From Moritella marina ATCC 15381 (GTDB lineage Bacteria; Pseudomonadota; Gammaproteobacteria; Enterobacterales; Moritellaceae), in contig NZ_CP044399.1 of assembly GCF_008931805.1 (NCBI RefSeq), positions 2,666,001 to 2,730,000 of the forward strand: a DNA stretch of 64,000 nucleotides. Direction: 5' to 3'. This document shows positions 36,576 to 45,688 of this stretch, in pieces. The notes beneath the pieces were generated by a model. That model was not told the DNA's origin, did no database searches, and saw only the letters and a program-made list of their open reading frames with translations. The translations under genes were made by a program, and so were the position numbers. How positions within the stretch are numbered: position 1 is the stretch's first letter; each line of letters starts with the position of its first letter.

Positions 36576-38156
36576 TTATTGGTATTGAGCACGTTCCCAA
36601 ATTTGCATTTTCTCTACAATCTTATCAATTGAGAATGAACCAGGTACTTGACGTGGTGGGAATTCATTAAAGGTATTTAACCACTGGAAAGTATAACCAG
36701 CGCCCATATACATATACGGTAGATGTTCAACCATCCAAGTTTCATATGCACCAGCAGTATCAAATGCTGATTCATACGGGTCTTGACGTAAGTTGAATAC
36801 ATACGGCATACGACCTTCTGTCATCGGACAGCGCCATGCTTCAATACCGTGACACTCTTGGTATGAGTAAAGGATCTTCCAATCACCAACACGTACGCCA
36901 GCAACATCACCGCTATCAGTGCCGTACACATAAGCTTTACGTGGCCAATCTTTATTATCATCAGCTGTTGTTGATTTGCCTTCGATAAGTTTTGGTAATA
37001 AGTTGTAACCATCTAAATGTACTTTGTACTTCTTGCCGTTTAACTTCGTGCCTTTTTTCAGGTCAGCAGCGATTGTTGGTTCGCCTGCTGCAGCAAGGAA
37101 TGTTGTAGCCCAATCATTGTGCGCTGCAATTTCATTAACCACTTGACCCGCAGGGATCTTAGCTGGCCAACGTACCATAGCTGGTACACGGAAACCGCCT
37201 TCCCATGTAGTGTTCTTCTCGCCTTTAAAGCGTGAAGAACCACCATCAGGCCAAGACCATTTTTCTGCACCATTATCAGTGGTATACAATACAACTGTAT
37301 TATCAGCGATCTTAAGATCATCCAATTTGTCTAGTAACACACCGACCATGTTGTCGTGCTCTACCATGCCGTCGCCGTATAAACCGCCACGCTTAGATAA
37401 ACCTTTACTGTCTTCTTTTAGATGCGTCCAAACGTGCATACGAGTGGCATTAAACCAAACAAAGAAAGGTTTCTTTTCTTCATGTGCACGGTCAATGAAA
37501 TCAAGTGCTGAAGCAAGGAACTCTTCATCAACTGTTTCCATACGTTTCTTGGTTAACGCACCAGTATCTTCAGTACGGCCGTCAGCATAAGAATGAATTA
37601 CACCACGTGGGCCAAAACGTTTCTTAAAGCCAGCGCCTTTAGGGTAATCTGCGTGCTCTGGCTCTTCTTCAGCATTCAGGTGATACAAGTTACCAAAGAA
37701 TTCGTCAAAGCCATTCGCTGTTGGAAGCTGTTCAGGGCGGTCACCTAAATGGTTTTTACCGAACTGACCAGTCATATAACCTTTGTCTTTCAACATACCA
37801 GCAATGGTAGGATCTTCTTGACGCATGCCCTGTGTAGAGCCCGGCATACCGACTTTAGTAAGACCGGTACGGATTGGATGTTGACCCGTGATAAATGCAG
37901 CACGACCAGCAGTACAAGATTGCTCGCCATAGTAATCGGTAAATAACACGCCTTCATTGGCGATACGGTCAATGTTTGGTGTAAAATGACCTGCTTGTCC
38001 ATGCGTATAAGCACTGATGTTATCAATACCAATATCATCGCCCCAAATGGCTAAGATATTAGGACGGCTTTCATCGGTAGTCGCAAAACTTGCTGTTGCA
38101 GTAGAGGCAAGAACAGCACCTATCGACAATTGCAAAAACGTCTTATTTTTAAACAT
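36576..38156 (-). CDS. Periplasmic arylsulfatase-type sulfatase
   Basis: 526 residues. Sec signal peptide (about 1-25, ending ATASFA). Sulfatase core: metal ligands in AIWGDDIG (D40-D41), the modification motif C81-T-A-G-R followed by AAFITGQHPIRTG, GKNHLGD, and the second metal motif TTDNGAEKWSWPDGG. Cys at the first motif position means formylglycine formation by the adjacent anSME. The motif has Ala where most sulfatases have Pro. Hydrolyses sulfate esters in the periplasm; substrate unknown (aryl, polysaccharide or choline sulfate). Divergent from a LuxR-type regulator with a palindrome between. Confidence 0.92.
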   Translation of the reverse strand: MFKNKTFLQLSIGAVLASTATASFATTDESRPNILAIWGDDIGIDNISAYTHGQAGHFTPNIDRIANEGVLFTDYYGEQSCTAGRAAFITGQHPIRTGLTKVGMPGSTQGMRQEDPTIAGMLKDKGYMTGQFGKNHLGDRPEQLPTANGFDEFFGNLYHLNAEEEPEHADYPKGAGFKKRFGPRGVIHSYADGRTEDTGALTKKRMETVDEEFLASALDFIDRAHEEKKPFFVWFNATRMHVWTHLKEDSKGLSKRGGLYGDGMVEHDNMVGVLLDKLDDLKIADNTVVLYTTDNGAEKWSWPDGGSSRFKGEKNTTWEGGFRVPAMVRWPAKIPAGQVVNEIAAHNDWATTFLAAAGEPTIAADLKKGTKLNGKKYKVHLDGYNLLPKLIEGKSTTADDNKDWPRKAYVYGTDSGDVAGVRVGDWKILYSYQECHGIEAWRCPMTEGRMPYVFNLRQDPYESAFDTAGAYETWMVEHLPYMYMGAGYTFQWLNTFNEFPPRQVPGSFSIDKIVEKMQIWERAQYQ

Positions 38157-38226
38157 AATAATGTCCTGTGATTGTTTTACTAATTTGTGAATAAAATCAT
38201 CACGGGCTATTCTCCATGTGCTAAGG

Positions 38227-38255
38227 TATTCAGTAAGCAGTAAATTTACTGAATA
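38227..38255. promoter_or_regulatory. Inverted repeat in the sulfatase/regulator intergenic region
   Basis: TATTCAGTAA (38227-38236) and TTACTGAATA (38246-38255) form a perfect 10-bp inverted repeat. An overlapping perfect palindrome CAGTAAATTTACTG lies at 38238-38251. Its position 70 bp upstream of the sulfatase ATG makes it a candidate site for the divergent LuxR-type protein. A loose CRP-like TGTGA-N6-TCATC lies at 38186-38201. Confidence 0.55.
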
Positions 38256-38401
38256 AAATAGTCAATTGATTTACATCACTGAAATCATAATCCAAGATCA
38301 CAAAGTCTGTTTTGCAGTACTTTTACGCTAGTGCTTTTAATCTATTACTTTAATCCTAGCACTGCCACATTCCCATTTGCGTGTTAAACATGGAACGAAT
38401 A

Positions 38402-39172
38402 ATGCTAGAATCGACTAATACTGATTTCGAACAACTGTTAATGAATCAATCTGCGATGATGATTTCTAGCAAGCCAAAAGATTTTAATCAACTCTGGCAA
38501 AAAATATCATTGGATGTATTAGATTTTTTTAATATTGATAGGCTTACGCTGTTTCCTAACTCGATGATCTTACTTAATGATGGTAAAACCGAGTCGGTCG
38601 AAAAAGCCGGCATTCCGCCATTAATTAAGCAACATTTTATTGATGGTAATTATCAGGATTACTTTAAGTTATTAAAAACCAAGCATGATTGGATCAGCTT
38701 TACCGCGCAGGAATTACAAAAAGATAAGTGCATAGTATTAAATAAGTTACATGAGCAAGGTGGACGCTGGCACTGCATTATTCCATTACAATTGTTTGGT
38801 CAACAATGGGGAGCGCTGTCTTTCACGCGATTTGGCAATAATGATCAGCCGTTAGGTAATGAGGATTTGAAACGCCTGAAGCTATTGTGTGAAATGTGGT
38901 TATGCTACTGGCAGCATTCAACGCTTGCCCTCAACTTACAGCAAGATGTAAATGAAAATGAAAAGTTACTACTACTGAGTAAAAAGCAGTGTGCGGTCTT
39001 AACGTTACTAGCACAGGGTGATAGTGCTAAACAATGCGCAGAGAAGCTGTTCTTAAGCCCACGCACCATCGAATCGCATAAATATCGCATGTTAGATATT
39101 TTAGAACTGGATAAACCGGCTGAACTGATCCAGTTTGCGCTGCGTAACGGTTTAGGTATTTCCAGCGACTAA
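38402..39172 (+). CDS. LuxR-type regulator next to the sulfatase operon
   Basis: 256 residues. The N-terminal three quarters look like a GAF-type sensor (WHCIIPLQLFGQQWGALSFTRFG); the C-terminal LuxR HTH (about 190-245) reads LSKKQCAVLTLLAQGDSAKQCAEKLFLSPRTIESHKYRMLD. No response-regulator receiver domain. Transcribed away from the sulfatase, which it probably regulates. The frame opens at GTG 38381 with ATGs at 38390 and 38402; GGAACGA before the last one makes it the best start, but not firmly. Confidence 0.82.
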   Translation: MLESTNTDFEQLLMNQSAMMISSKPKDFNQLWQKISLDVLDFFNIDRLTLFPNSMILLNDGKTESVEKAGIPPLIKQHFIDGNYQDYFKLLKTKHDWISFTAQELQKDKCIVLNKLHEQGGRWHCIIPLQLFGQQWGALSFTRFGNNDQPLGNEDLKRLKLLCEMWLCYWQHSTLALNLQQDVNENEKLLLLSKKQCAVLTLLAQGDSAKQCAEKLFLSPRTIESHKYRMLDILELDKPAELIQFALRNGLGISSD

Positions 39173-39365
39173 CACAAAATCAGTAATTCTACTGCTTAAT
39201 CCCTTCTTTATGTCATTTATCATTGCTGCACAATTTATGTTACGACTTGCTATTAAAATTAATTAATAGCGATCGTAATAAACTGATAATACAGCAATGA
39301 TAAATCGATAATCATAACGCTTAATGTTGCGCTAGCTAATATCGCGCTAGCAAATGTACCAGCGA

Positions 39366-40184
39366 TTAAAATCGATAATCAACACCGACAGAGACTGTGA
39401 CTTCTTCTGATCTTTCTTCACCATCAGATGATAAATTAGTATTTTTATCTGTTTGGATCTTCATCGCATCGTATTTGACTTCAAGCATGATGTTAATGGT
39501 CTTATCGGCAACGTGAGTTTTAATACCTTGTACCCACATAATATTAGCCACTTGCATATCAACGCCTGAATATGATGAACCTAGATTAACATTGAATACA
39601 GAGAAATGAGTCTCGTTCCAAGGATGTACCGCATACAGGTTTACAGAACCAAGGTGGGCGTCATTACCTTGCAGTGTTTGCTGAATATCATTCTTTGTCA
39701 CAGATAAGCCGCCTAAAGGTGAACCCGCGATAGCAGAGTTAGCGAGTTCTGACAGGTCTGCGGTTTTAAAATCGATGTAAGTATAATTTAATGAAGGAAA
39801 AAACAATGTGCCATCGTCACTTTCTAACGGCAGCATATAACCTGCGGTGTACATACCGGCAGCATCGTCTAAACGATAAAGGTCCATGTATGCACCACCA
39901 AAGCGGTCGAAATGAGCTGCGCGAATACGGGCATTGTTAGACTGAGTGTAATATTCAGCGAAACCGATTGTTTGCGATATATCACTGGTTAAGCCACTAG
40001 CACCACCACCAGCAAGTAGCTTTAATTCACCGGCGTCACTGGCAAATACCGCGGCTCTGAAATTACTGTTTCTTGGGTCGGCATCATGGTATTCCTGAGA
40101 CTCATTAGCCAACACACTTGAACTACATGCAGCGCTGATCACACTAGCTGCGATTAAAGATAATAACGTTTTATTCATACCCAT
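39366..40184 (-). CDS. Outer-membrane beta-barrel protein, function unknown
   Basis: About 272 residues. Signal peptide MNKTLLSLIAASVISAACSSSVLA, then a chain of alternating hydrophobic/aromatic strands ending VTVSVGVDYRF, the aromatic C terminus used by BamA-inserted barrels. Pieces such as RAAHFDRFGGAYMDLYRLDDAAGMYTAGYMLP suggest a porin-like transporter barrel. The frame is open to 40250, but GGAG before the MGMNKTLL start fits the signal peptide better. Divergent from a LysR-type gene with an inverted repeat between. Substrate unknown. Confidence 0.72.
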   Translation of the reverse strand: MGMNKTLLSLIAASVISAACSSSVLANESQEYHDADPRNSNFRAAVFASDAGELKLLAGGGASGLTSDISQTIGFAEYYTQSNNARIRAAHFDRFGGAYMDLYRLDDAAGMYTAGYMLPLESDDGTLFFPSLNYTYIDFKTADLSELANSAIAGSPLGGLSVTKNDIQQTLQGNDAHLGSVNLYAVHPWNETHFSVFNVNLGSSYSGVDMQVANIMWVQGIKTHVADKTINIMLEVKYDAMKIQTDKNTNLSSDGEERSEEVTVSVGVDYRF

Positions 40185-40270
40185 GACTTTCTCCAAATAA
40201 CGATATAACGAGTCGATTAACTTGGTGGGGAATATGAATGAAGCAGGCATTTAATACCACTTATAGCCGC

Positions 40271-40287
40271 TATTAGCGATGCTAATA
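40271..40287. promoter_or_regulatory. LysR-type operator candidate
   Basis: TATTAGC (40271-40277) and GCTAATA (40281-40287), a 7-bp inverted repeat around 3 bp containing a T-N11-A type core. It lies between the divergent barrel-protein and LysR genes, the classic place for a LysR box. Confidence 0.5.
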
Positions 40288-40317
40288 AAACCACGAGCAC
40301 CGTGATGGAAAAGACTT

Positions 40318-41274
40318 ATGCATAAAACTTATAATGAAAAAATAAACCTCAATTACCTGCGTATATTTAATGCTATTTATCAGGCAAGAAGCACCACCAT
40401 TGCAGCTAAAAAATTAGGTGTTACCCAATCTGCTGTCAGCCAAACATTAGCAAAATTGCGCGCATTCACTGGTGACCGTTTATTTTATTCAGCCAACAAT
40501 GAGTTAGCACCGACACAACGTGCGATCATCATCAATGAAGGTTTAAACGAGAGTATTCAAGCGATTGACGACTTATTATTACCGGTGAGTTTTTTTGATC
40601 CTGAGCATTTCAATGGTGAGCTTACGGTGGCGGTATCAAGTGTATTTTTAGAAAGTTTTGCCACCGAGTTCACTACCTCAATCATGTTTGAATCTTTGCC
40701 TAATGCCAAAATAAATGTCACGACATGGACAGAAAACACCATGAAAGACATGATTGAGGGGCGTGTACATATGGCGATGAACTTCGATCCGATCAGCACA
40801 CCAAAATCAATACGCTGCATTCCATTAACCCAAAGCCAAAGCATGATCGTGGCCCGAAAAGATCACCCCTGGGTTACAGGCGGTATGCAACAATCTGAAT
40901 TTAATCAATATCCACTGGGCGGCTGTCTATTACCTGATACCCTTGAAAGTGAATCCTTGTTCCAGTCTCGTGATTTTAAGTCATTCGATTTAAAATATCG
41001 TTCAGCAAGTATGTCAGTGCTTAACTGCTTGGCAAAGCATTCTGATATTCTGGCGCTCACAGAAACATTATCCGCATCAGTTTGCGACGACGACATGGTA
41101 TGCATCCAACCGCAATGGCTTAATGACAAGCTGCCGAACAAAATCAATCATGCCTTCTATTATCTTGAAAAAAACCACCATGTACCTTTATATAAATTTA
41201 GCGCAGATATAGTCAAAAAAGTGATTGAAGATAAACTAGAGCAAGTACGTAGCCGCACCCTCATAATTAGTTAA
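40318..41274 (+). CDS. LysR family regulator (first of two)
   Basis: 318 residues. HTH at about 10-65: LNYLRIFNAIYQARSTTIAAKKLGVTQSAVSQTLAKLRAFTGDRLF. The C-terminal half is a periplasmic-binding-protein-like effector domain (VAVSSVFLESFATEF, HMAMNFDP, MIVARKDHP). It differs from typical LysR proteins by a DDLL linker and two Cys near residue 198-250. Adjacent divergent gene encodes a barrel protein, its probable target. A second LysR gene follows after 108 bp in the same direction. Confidence 0.9.
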   Translation: MHKTYNEKINLNYLRIFNAIYQARSTTIAAKKLGVTQSAVSQTLAKLRAFTGDRLFYSANNELAPTQRAIIINEGLNESIQAIDDLLLPVSFFDPEHFNGELTVAVSSVFLESFATEFTTSIMFESLPNAKINVTTWTENTMKDMIEGRVHMAMNFDPISTPKSIRCIPLTQSQSMIVARKDHPWVTGGMQQSEFNQYPLGGCLLPDTLESESLFQSRDFKSFDLKYRSASMSVLNCLAKHSDILALTETLSASVCDDDMVCIQPQWLNDKLPNKINHAFYYLEKNHHVPLYKFSADIVKKVIEDKLEQVRSRTLIIS

Positions 41275-41382
41275 TTAACATCATGCTAACGACTGTAGAG
41301 ACATATTGACGCCTTAATAACTGTCTTATTAATACAAATTTGATAGACTGGAAATCATTCCCTTTTTAACGGCAAGACAGGC

Positions 41383-42318
41383 ATGAAAAAAGATCTCTAT
41401 AACACATTAGATCTGAATTTATTAAAGGTCTTTCTGATCCTTTCTCAAGAACTCAACATGAGAAAGGCATCTGAGCGATTGTTTGTGTCTCAGCCTGCGA
41501 TTAGTCAGTCATTAACCAAGTTACGCCATCACTTTGATGATGAATTGTTTGTAAAAGTGCCAACCGGACTCAAAGCAACGCCATTTTCAGAGATCCTCGC
41601 GACGTCCATCGCACCGCATTTAAATGGCTTAGCAAACAGCATTAATCACAGCTTACATTTTGATCCTACAACACTCGATACATCGCTAAGAATAGCGCTA
41701 TCTCCCGTCGTATTGTCATGCCTGTCAGGTTCGCTTTATCAAGCACTTAAAGCATCAGCGCCCAATGCTAGTATTGAATTGGTGAGTTGGTCTCGTTCTA
41801 CGCTTGAAGATATTCAAAAAGACGATGTATACCTTGGCATTAATTATGATATTCCCGCACCGGCAGAAGTTTATAGTAAACAATTAGCAGCCTTACGCGG
41901 CCAAGTGCTGGTCAGAGATACCCACCCAATCAAGAGCACACTGACCACCCCTGATGATTATGCTGGTTATGAGATTGCATCGATGATATCGCCCGGTTGG
42001 AATGAGAGTTTTAGCCTAGCAGCAGAGACTATGAAAGCCCATGGTCTGGAATATAAAATAGGCTTTCGCTCTGAATTTATCATGGTATTACTGGATATTA
42101 TTCAACATACCGACATGTACCTGCCCCACTCTAATCTTTTCCCTATTCAGCAATATCCCAACCTGCGCGCGCTCGATGTAGAAATACAAGGTGAAGCTTT
42201 CTATATTGACGTTTACAGTTATTGCCATACCAGACACCGTAATAGTGCGCTATTTAACTGGTTATATGAATTAATATCAGATGTAATTCAAACACAATTA
42301 CAGCTCAATCATAAGTAA
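41383..42318 (+). CDS. LysR family regulator (second of two)
   Basis: 311 residues; similar design to its neighbour: LDLNLLKVFLILSQELNMRKASERLFVSQPAISQSLTKLRHHFDDELFVK (HTH), ALSPVVLSCLSGSLYQAL and YLGINYDIPAP effector segments. The two proteins share the WTENTMKDM/WSRSTLEDI region order, so they look like distant duplicates. It precedes a barrel-protein gene by 97 bp, mirroring the first LysR-barrel pair. Target and ligand unknown. Confidence 0.9.
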   Translation: MKKDLYNTLDLNLLKVFLILSQELNMRKASERLFVSQPAISQSLTKLRHHFDDELFVKVPTGLKATPFSEILATSIAPHLNGLANSINHSLHFDPTTLDTSLRIALSPVVLSCLSGSLYQALKASAPNASIELVSWSRSTLEDIQKDDVYLGINYDIPAPAEVYSKQLAALRGQVLVRDTHPIKSTLTTPDDYAGYEIASMISPGWNESFSLAAETMKAHGLEYKIGFRSEFIMVLLDIIQHTDMYLPHSNLFPIQQYPNLRALDVEIQGEAFYIDVYSYCHTRHRNSALFNWLYELISDVIQTQLQLNHK

Positions 42319-42415
42319 CGCTTATCAGCCAGATAAGGTATAACGTTTAGCCCCGCGCCGAGTATTAAAATAGTATTCACTAAAAATTATTACTCTTTTA
42401 ATACAGGCGCATCCT

Positions 42416-42928
42416 ATGCATAAGATACTTATTCCGTTCCTACTGATCAGTTCAACATCTGTGCTGGCTAATACGGTACATATTTCACCAGAAATGAAAA
42501 TTGGCCCTTATGTGGGTTCTGGTATTTCTGGTGCGGGTCTACAGTTAGGTTTGACTGACACCTTCGGCTTGGATGCCGTTTATTTATCTTACAGCCATAC
42601 TTCAGCACAGTTTTTATATCTTGATAACGACAGATTAAAAACATATCGAATCGGGGCACAAAAGCAGCTCGTAAATAAGCCTAAAATGTCACTACAACTA
42701 GAAGCGGGTTGGGTCGAATATGAGGGTAAGCAAAGTGGGTTGTGGAGTAATGATATCAGATATTCAGAAGCGACTGGTGCCAGTATCTCGGCTCATTGGG
42801 TTATTTCAGTGACAGATAATATTGCCTTCAGAGCGGGAACGGACCTTAACTATATTGATCGCGATAAAACGTTTTTACCTTATGACCTTACTGCTATGAT
42901 TTCAACTGGCGTTATCTTTAGTTTTTAA
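42416..42928 (+). CDS. Small outer-membrane barrel protein, function unknown
   Basis: 170 residues. Signal peptide MHKILIPFLLISSTSVLA, then eight or so amphipathic strands (IGPYVGSGISGAGLQLGL, FGLDAVYLSYSHTS, ISAHWVISV) and a terminal aromatic IFSF. Size suits an eight-stranded barrel. Follows the second LysR gene and may be controlled by it. No family recognised with confidence. Confidence 0.7.
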   Translation: MHKILIPFLLISSTSVLANTVHISPEMKIGPYVGSGISGAGLQLGLTDTFGLDAVYLSYSHTSAQFLYLDNDRLKTYRIGAQKQLVNKPKMSLQLEAGWVEYEGKQSGLWSNDIRYSEATGASISAHWVISVTDNIAFRAGTDLNYIDRDKTFLPYDLTAMISTGVIFSF

Positions 42929-43146
42929 CTGCGTTACATTCCAGCAGCCATTACAGTCTCAATAATAATAGAGTTAAAGCTCGACTTCATTATTGACCAG
43001 ACCTGTTCATTATAATTCCGCATAATGTATTATTATAATGTAATGGGTTAGTACAGATATTAAGCATAAATAGATTAGATGTAGTTTTCAGATCATTTAG
43101 ACTGAATTAAATATTATTTTCGATATGATCGACAGTCAAAATAAGT

Positions 43147-45180
43147 ATGCACATTTATTATCGGTATCTCGGCATGAAGCTATCCCCTACAATCGCCTAT
43201 TTTTCATTGCTAGCACCTTGTTATGTAATGGCAGATCAAACATCACTCGACCATCTCATGGATATGAGCCTGGAAGATTTATCGATGTTAGATATTGAAA
43301 TGGATACCGCCTCTAAATCCAGTAAAAAACTGGTCGATATTCCGGCCTCTGTTTACGTATTAACAAATGAACGCATTCAGCGTAGCGGCGCCCGCACTAT
43401 CACTGAAGCACTGGCATTAGTACCGGGTCTAACAGTCACAAAACATTCAGAAACAGAATGGTTCGTCTCTGCACGCGGTTTTCATGATGGTCTGTTCAAT
43501 AAACTGCTAGTGATGATGGACGGACGTTCGTTATATAGTCCATTGTATGGCGGCGTTTATTGGAGTGATGTCGATTATGTACTGGCTGATATCGATCGCA
43601 TTGAGGTACTAAAAGGCCCAGGAGGCACTATTTGGGGCGGAAATGCGGTAAACGGGGTGATTAATATTATCACCAAAAAAGCCCAAGATACCTTAGGCTC
43701 TCACGTGTCAGTCACTGCCGGTAAATACGGTACACAGGAAGTCAGTCTCAGACACGGTACGCAATTAGGTAACAATATTTATGCTCGTGCTTTTTATAAA
43801 CACAAAGACCAAGCGCAAACAGTGTCTAACGAAGCGCAGATCTGGACTAGTGATACCGCAGGGTTCGTATTAAGTAAGTCCCTTGAAACAAGAAAATGGG
43901 ATATACGTGTGGGCGGTGAACGCACCACTTATTCAACCCCTTGGTATGTTGACGATTACACAGCTCCAAATAATCCCGGTTATAGCTACTCATTACTCGA
44001 TATTGAAAGTTACTCTGCTTATGCACAATTTAATTATGAGCAAGAAACAACGTCAGGTGGATTATTAAAGTATTCTTTATGGGCCGAGCATAATGCCGAC
44101 GAAGCGAAGGATGCTCCGGGAAAAATCACCACTGTCGATGCTGATACTAACTATAATTTTGAATATAATACCCAGCACAAGGCTATTATCGGTGGCGGAC
44201 TCCGCTATATCCATCTCAATTTATCCGATTACGATGATCAGTTATCACCCGCAGACGTTGATATGTATGCGCGATATTATTCAATAACCAGCGCTGATGA
44301 TGTCATCATCAATGCGTTCTACCAGTCTGAGCTACAGATAACGGAACAAGTCAGTCTCGTCGCTGGGGTAAAAGCTGAATACTTTGAAATCAACGATTCA
44401 ATTGAGTTCTCACCGCAACTGAGAGCGCTATATCAATATTCTCCCGTTCATAGCGTTTGGACTGGTATCGGACGTGCTGTCGCAGCGCCGTCTTATTTAG
44501 ATACCCATTCATATTATGTCGAGAGTAATGGCAGAGATGTTCTACTTATGTTGCCTACCGCCGATATTGATAACGAATCCGTGACTACAGCGGAGATTGG
44601 CTATCGCTTTATACCAACCGACTACTTTAGCATTGATTCGACGTTCTATTACTCAGCCCACGACAATGTGAGGGGTGTTGACTATATATCTAACGATGAT
44701 ACCCCGTACATTGAACCCGACTATGTATACCTGGCCCAAAATAATGCCGATTACTCTGCAATCTCACAGGGTCTAGAAATAACGTCAGCATTAGAGGTTA
44801 GTCGAAATTTACGCTACAACTTAAGCTTTAGTTATATTGACTTAGACGCAACGTGGGACGGAGGCGAAAACTCAGATGGGTCTTCTGAACCTTGGTTTGA
44901 AATGCAGCAACAATTAACGTCATTACAAATGCAGTGGGATATTACCGACAGCCTGCAATTTGATCTGGTCGCGAAATACCAAGACACAGAATATAACGAA
45001 ATTTACCGCCAAATAGATCCGTACTTTTCTATGGATATCAGACTCGCTTGGCAAAAGCATAAACAAGCGCCTTTGTTTGAGTTAATAGTTCAGGATATGA
45101 ATGAAACTGGTTACGCGGATTATTGGGGTGAGTACTCAAATGAAGAGTTAGTATATCTAAGGGTGTCACATGACTTTTAA
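43147..45180 (+). CDS. TonB-dependent receptor coupled to a YfiR-DGC operon
   Basis: 677 residues. Signal peptide, most likely from the internal Met at residue 10 (KLSPTIAYFSLLAPCYVMADQ), then a TonB-box-like region (LDIEMDTASKSS), a plug domain with SVYVLTNERIQRSGARTITEAL, GLFNKLLVMMDGRSLY and IEVLKGPGGTIWGGNAVNGVINIITKKA, and a 22-strand barrel ending YLRVSHDF. Imports an unknown ligand using TonB energy. It overlaps the next gene by 11 nt, so the three genes are translated together. No iron-repressed Fur box was recognised upstream. Start coordinate follows the first ATG; 43174 is possible. Confidence 0.88.
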   Translation: MHIYYRYLGMKLSPTIAYFSLLAPCYVMADQTSLDHLMDMSLEDLSMLDIEMDTASKSSKKLVDIPASVYVLTNERIQRSGARTITEALALVPGLTVTKHSETEWFVSARGFHDGLFNKLLVMMDGRSLYSPLYGGVYWSDVDYVLADIDRIEVLKGPGGTIWGGNAVNGVINIITKKAQDTLGSHVSVTAGKYGTQEVSLRHGTQLGNNIYARAFYKHKDQAQTVSNEAQIWTSDTAGFVLSKSLETRKWDIRVGGERTTYSTPWYVDDYTAPNNPGYSYSLLDIESYSAYAQFNYEQETTSGGLLKYSLWAEHNADEAKDAPGKITTVDADTNYNFEYNTQHKAIIGGGLRYIHLNLSDYDDQLSPADVDMYARYYSITSADDVIINAFYQSELQITEQVSLVAGVKAEYFEINDSIEFSPQLRALYQYSPVHSVWTGIGRAVAAPSYLDTHSYYVESNGRDVLLMLPTADIDNESVTTAEIGYRFIPTDYFSIDSTFYYSAHDNVRGVDYISNDDTPYIEPDYVYLAQNNADYSAISQGLEITSALEVSRNLRYNLSFSYIDLDATWDGGENSDGSSEPWFEMQQQLTSLQMQWDITDSLQFDLVAKYQDTEYNEIYRQIDPYFSMDIRLAWQKHKQAPLFELIVQDMNETGYADYWGEYSNEELVYLRVSHDF

Positions 45181-45688
45181 ACTGCCCTTGTACCTGCTTG
45201 TTCTTGCTAGTTTAATAATGAGCCTGAACCTTGCGAGTGCGGCCGATAAACCTAAGTTCAAGAGTTACCAAGTTAAAGCGGTATATGTATTTCGTATCGC
45301 TAACTTTGTGCATTGGCAAAATGAAGCTGACATGCAGACATTACGTTTTTGTGTTGAAGGTAATGAGCAAGTGAAAAAAACCTTGTTAAGTCTGCTTGTG
45401 GGAAAAGAGATCAGAGGGTTAGCCTTACAGGTTAGCAATGAACTTAATGCCAACTGTGATGTTGCGTTTATTTCAGCAATCGATTCTGTATCACCATTGG
45501 CTAAATATGGGCCGTCGACATTAACCATAGGCGATAGCGCAGACTTTACAAGTCTAGGTGGCGCGATCCAATTACAAACTAAAGGTAAGAGAATAAAGCC
45601 ATTAATCAACCTCACCAATACCAGTAAAGCTGATTATGTTATTGGTTCTAGCTTAATGCGTATAGCAAAACTAGAAGGGGTTAAATAA
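45170..45688 (+). CDS. YfiR family (DUF4154) periplasmic protein
   Basis: 172 residues. Signal peptide to about residue 25 (LNLASAADKP), then the DUF4154 core: YQVKAVYVFRIANFVHWQ, LRFCVEGNEQV, NCDVAFISAI, STLTIGDSADFTSLGGAIQL and a terminal SSLMRIAKL. P. aeruginosa YfiR represses the diguanylate cyclase YfiN from the periplasm. Two cysteines are present (C61, C96), matching one of the P. aeruginosa disulfides; the C-terminal Cys pair is missing. It starts inside the receptor gene and its stop overlaps the cyclase start by one base (TAATG). Confidence 0.87.
   Translation: MTFKLPLYLLVLASLIMSLNLASAADKPKFKSYQVKAVYVFRIANFVHWQNEADMQTLRFCVEGNEQVKKTLLSLLVGKEIRGLALQVSNELNANCDVAFISAIDSVSPLAKYGPSTLTIGDSADFTSLGGAIQLQTKGKRIKPLINLTNTSKADYVIGSSLMRIAKLEGVK

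Noticed and set aside
43000-43140. Fur box upstream of the TonB receptor
   Set aside because: The AT-rich palindromic-looking stretch does not match the 19-bp GATAATGAT-type consensus well enough.
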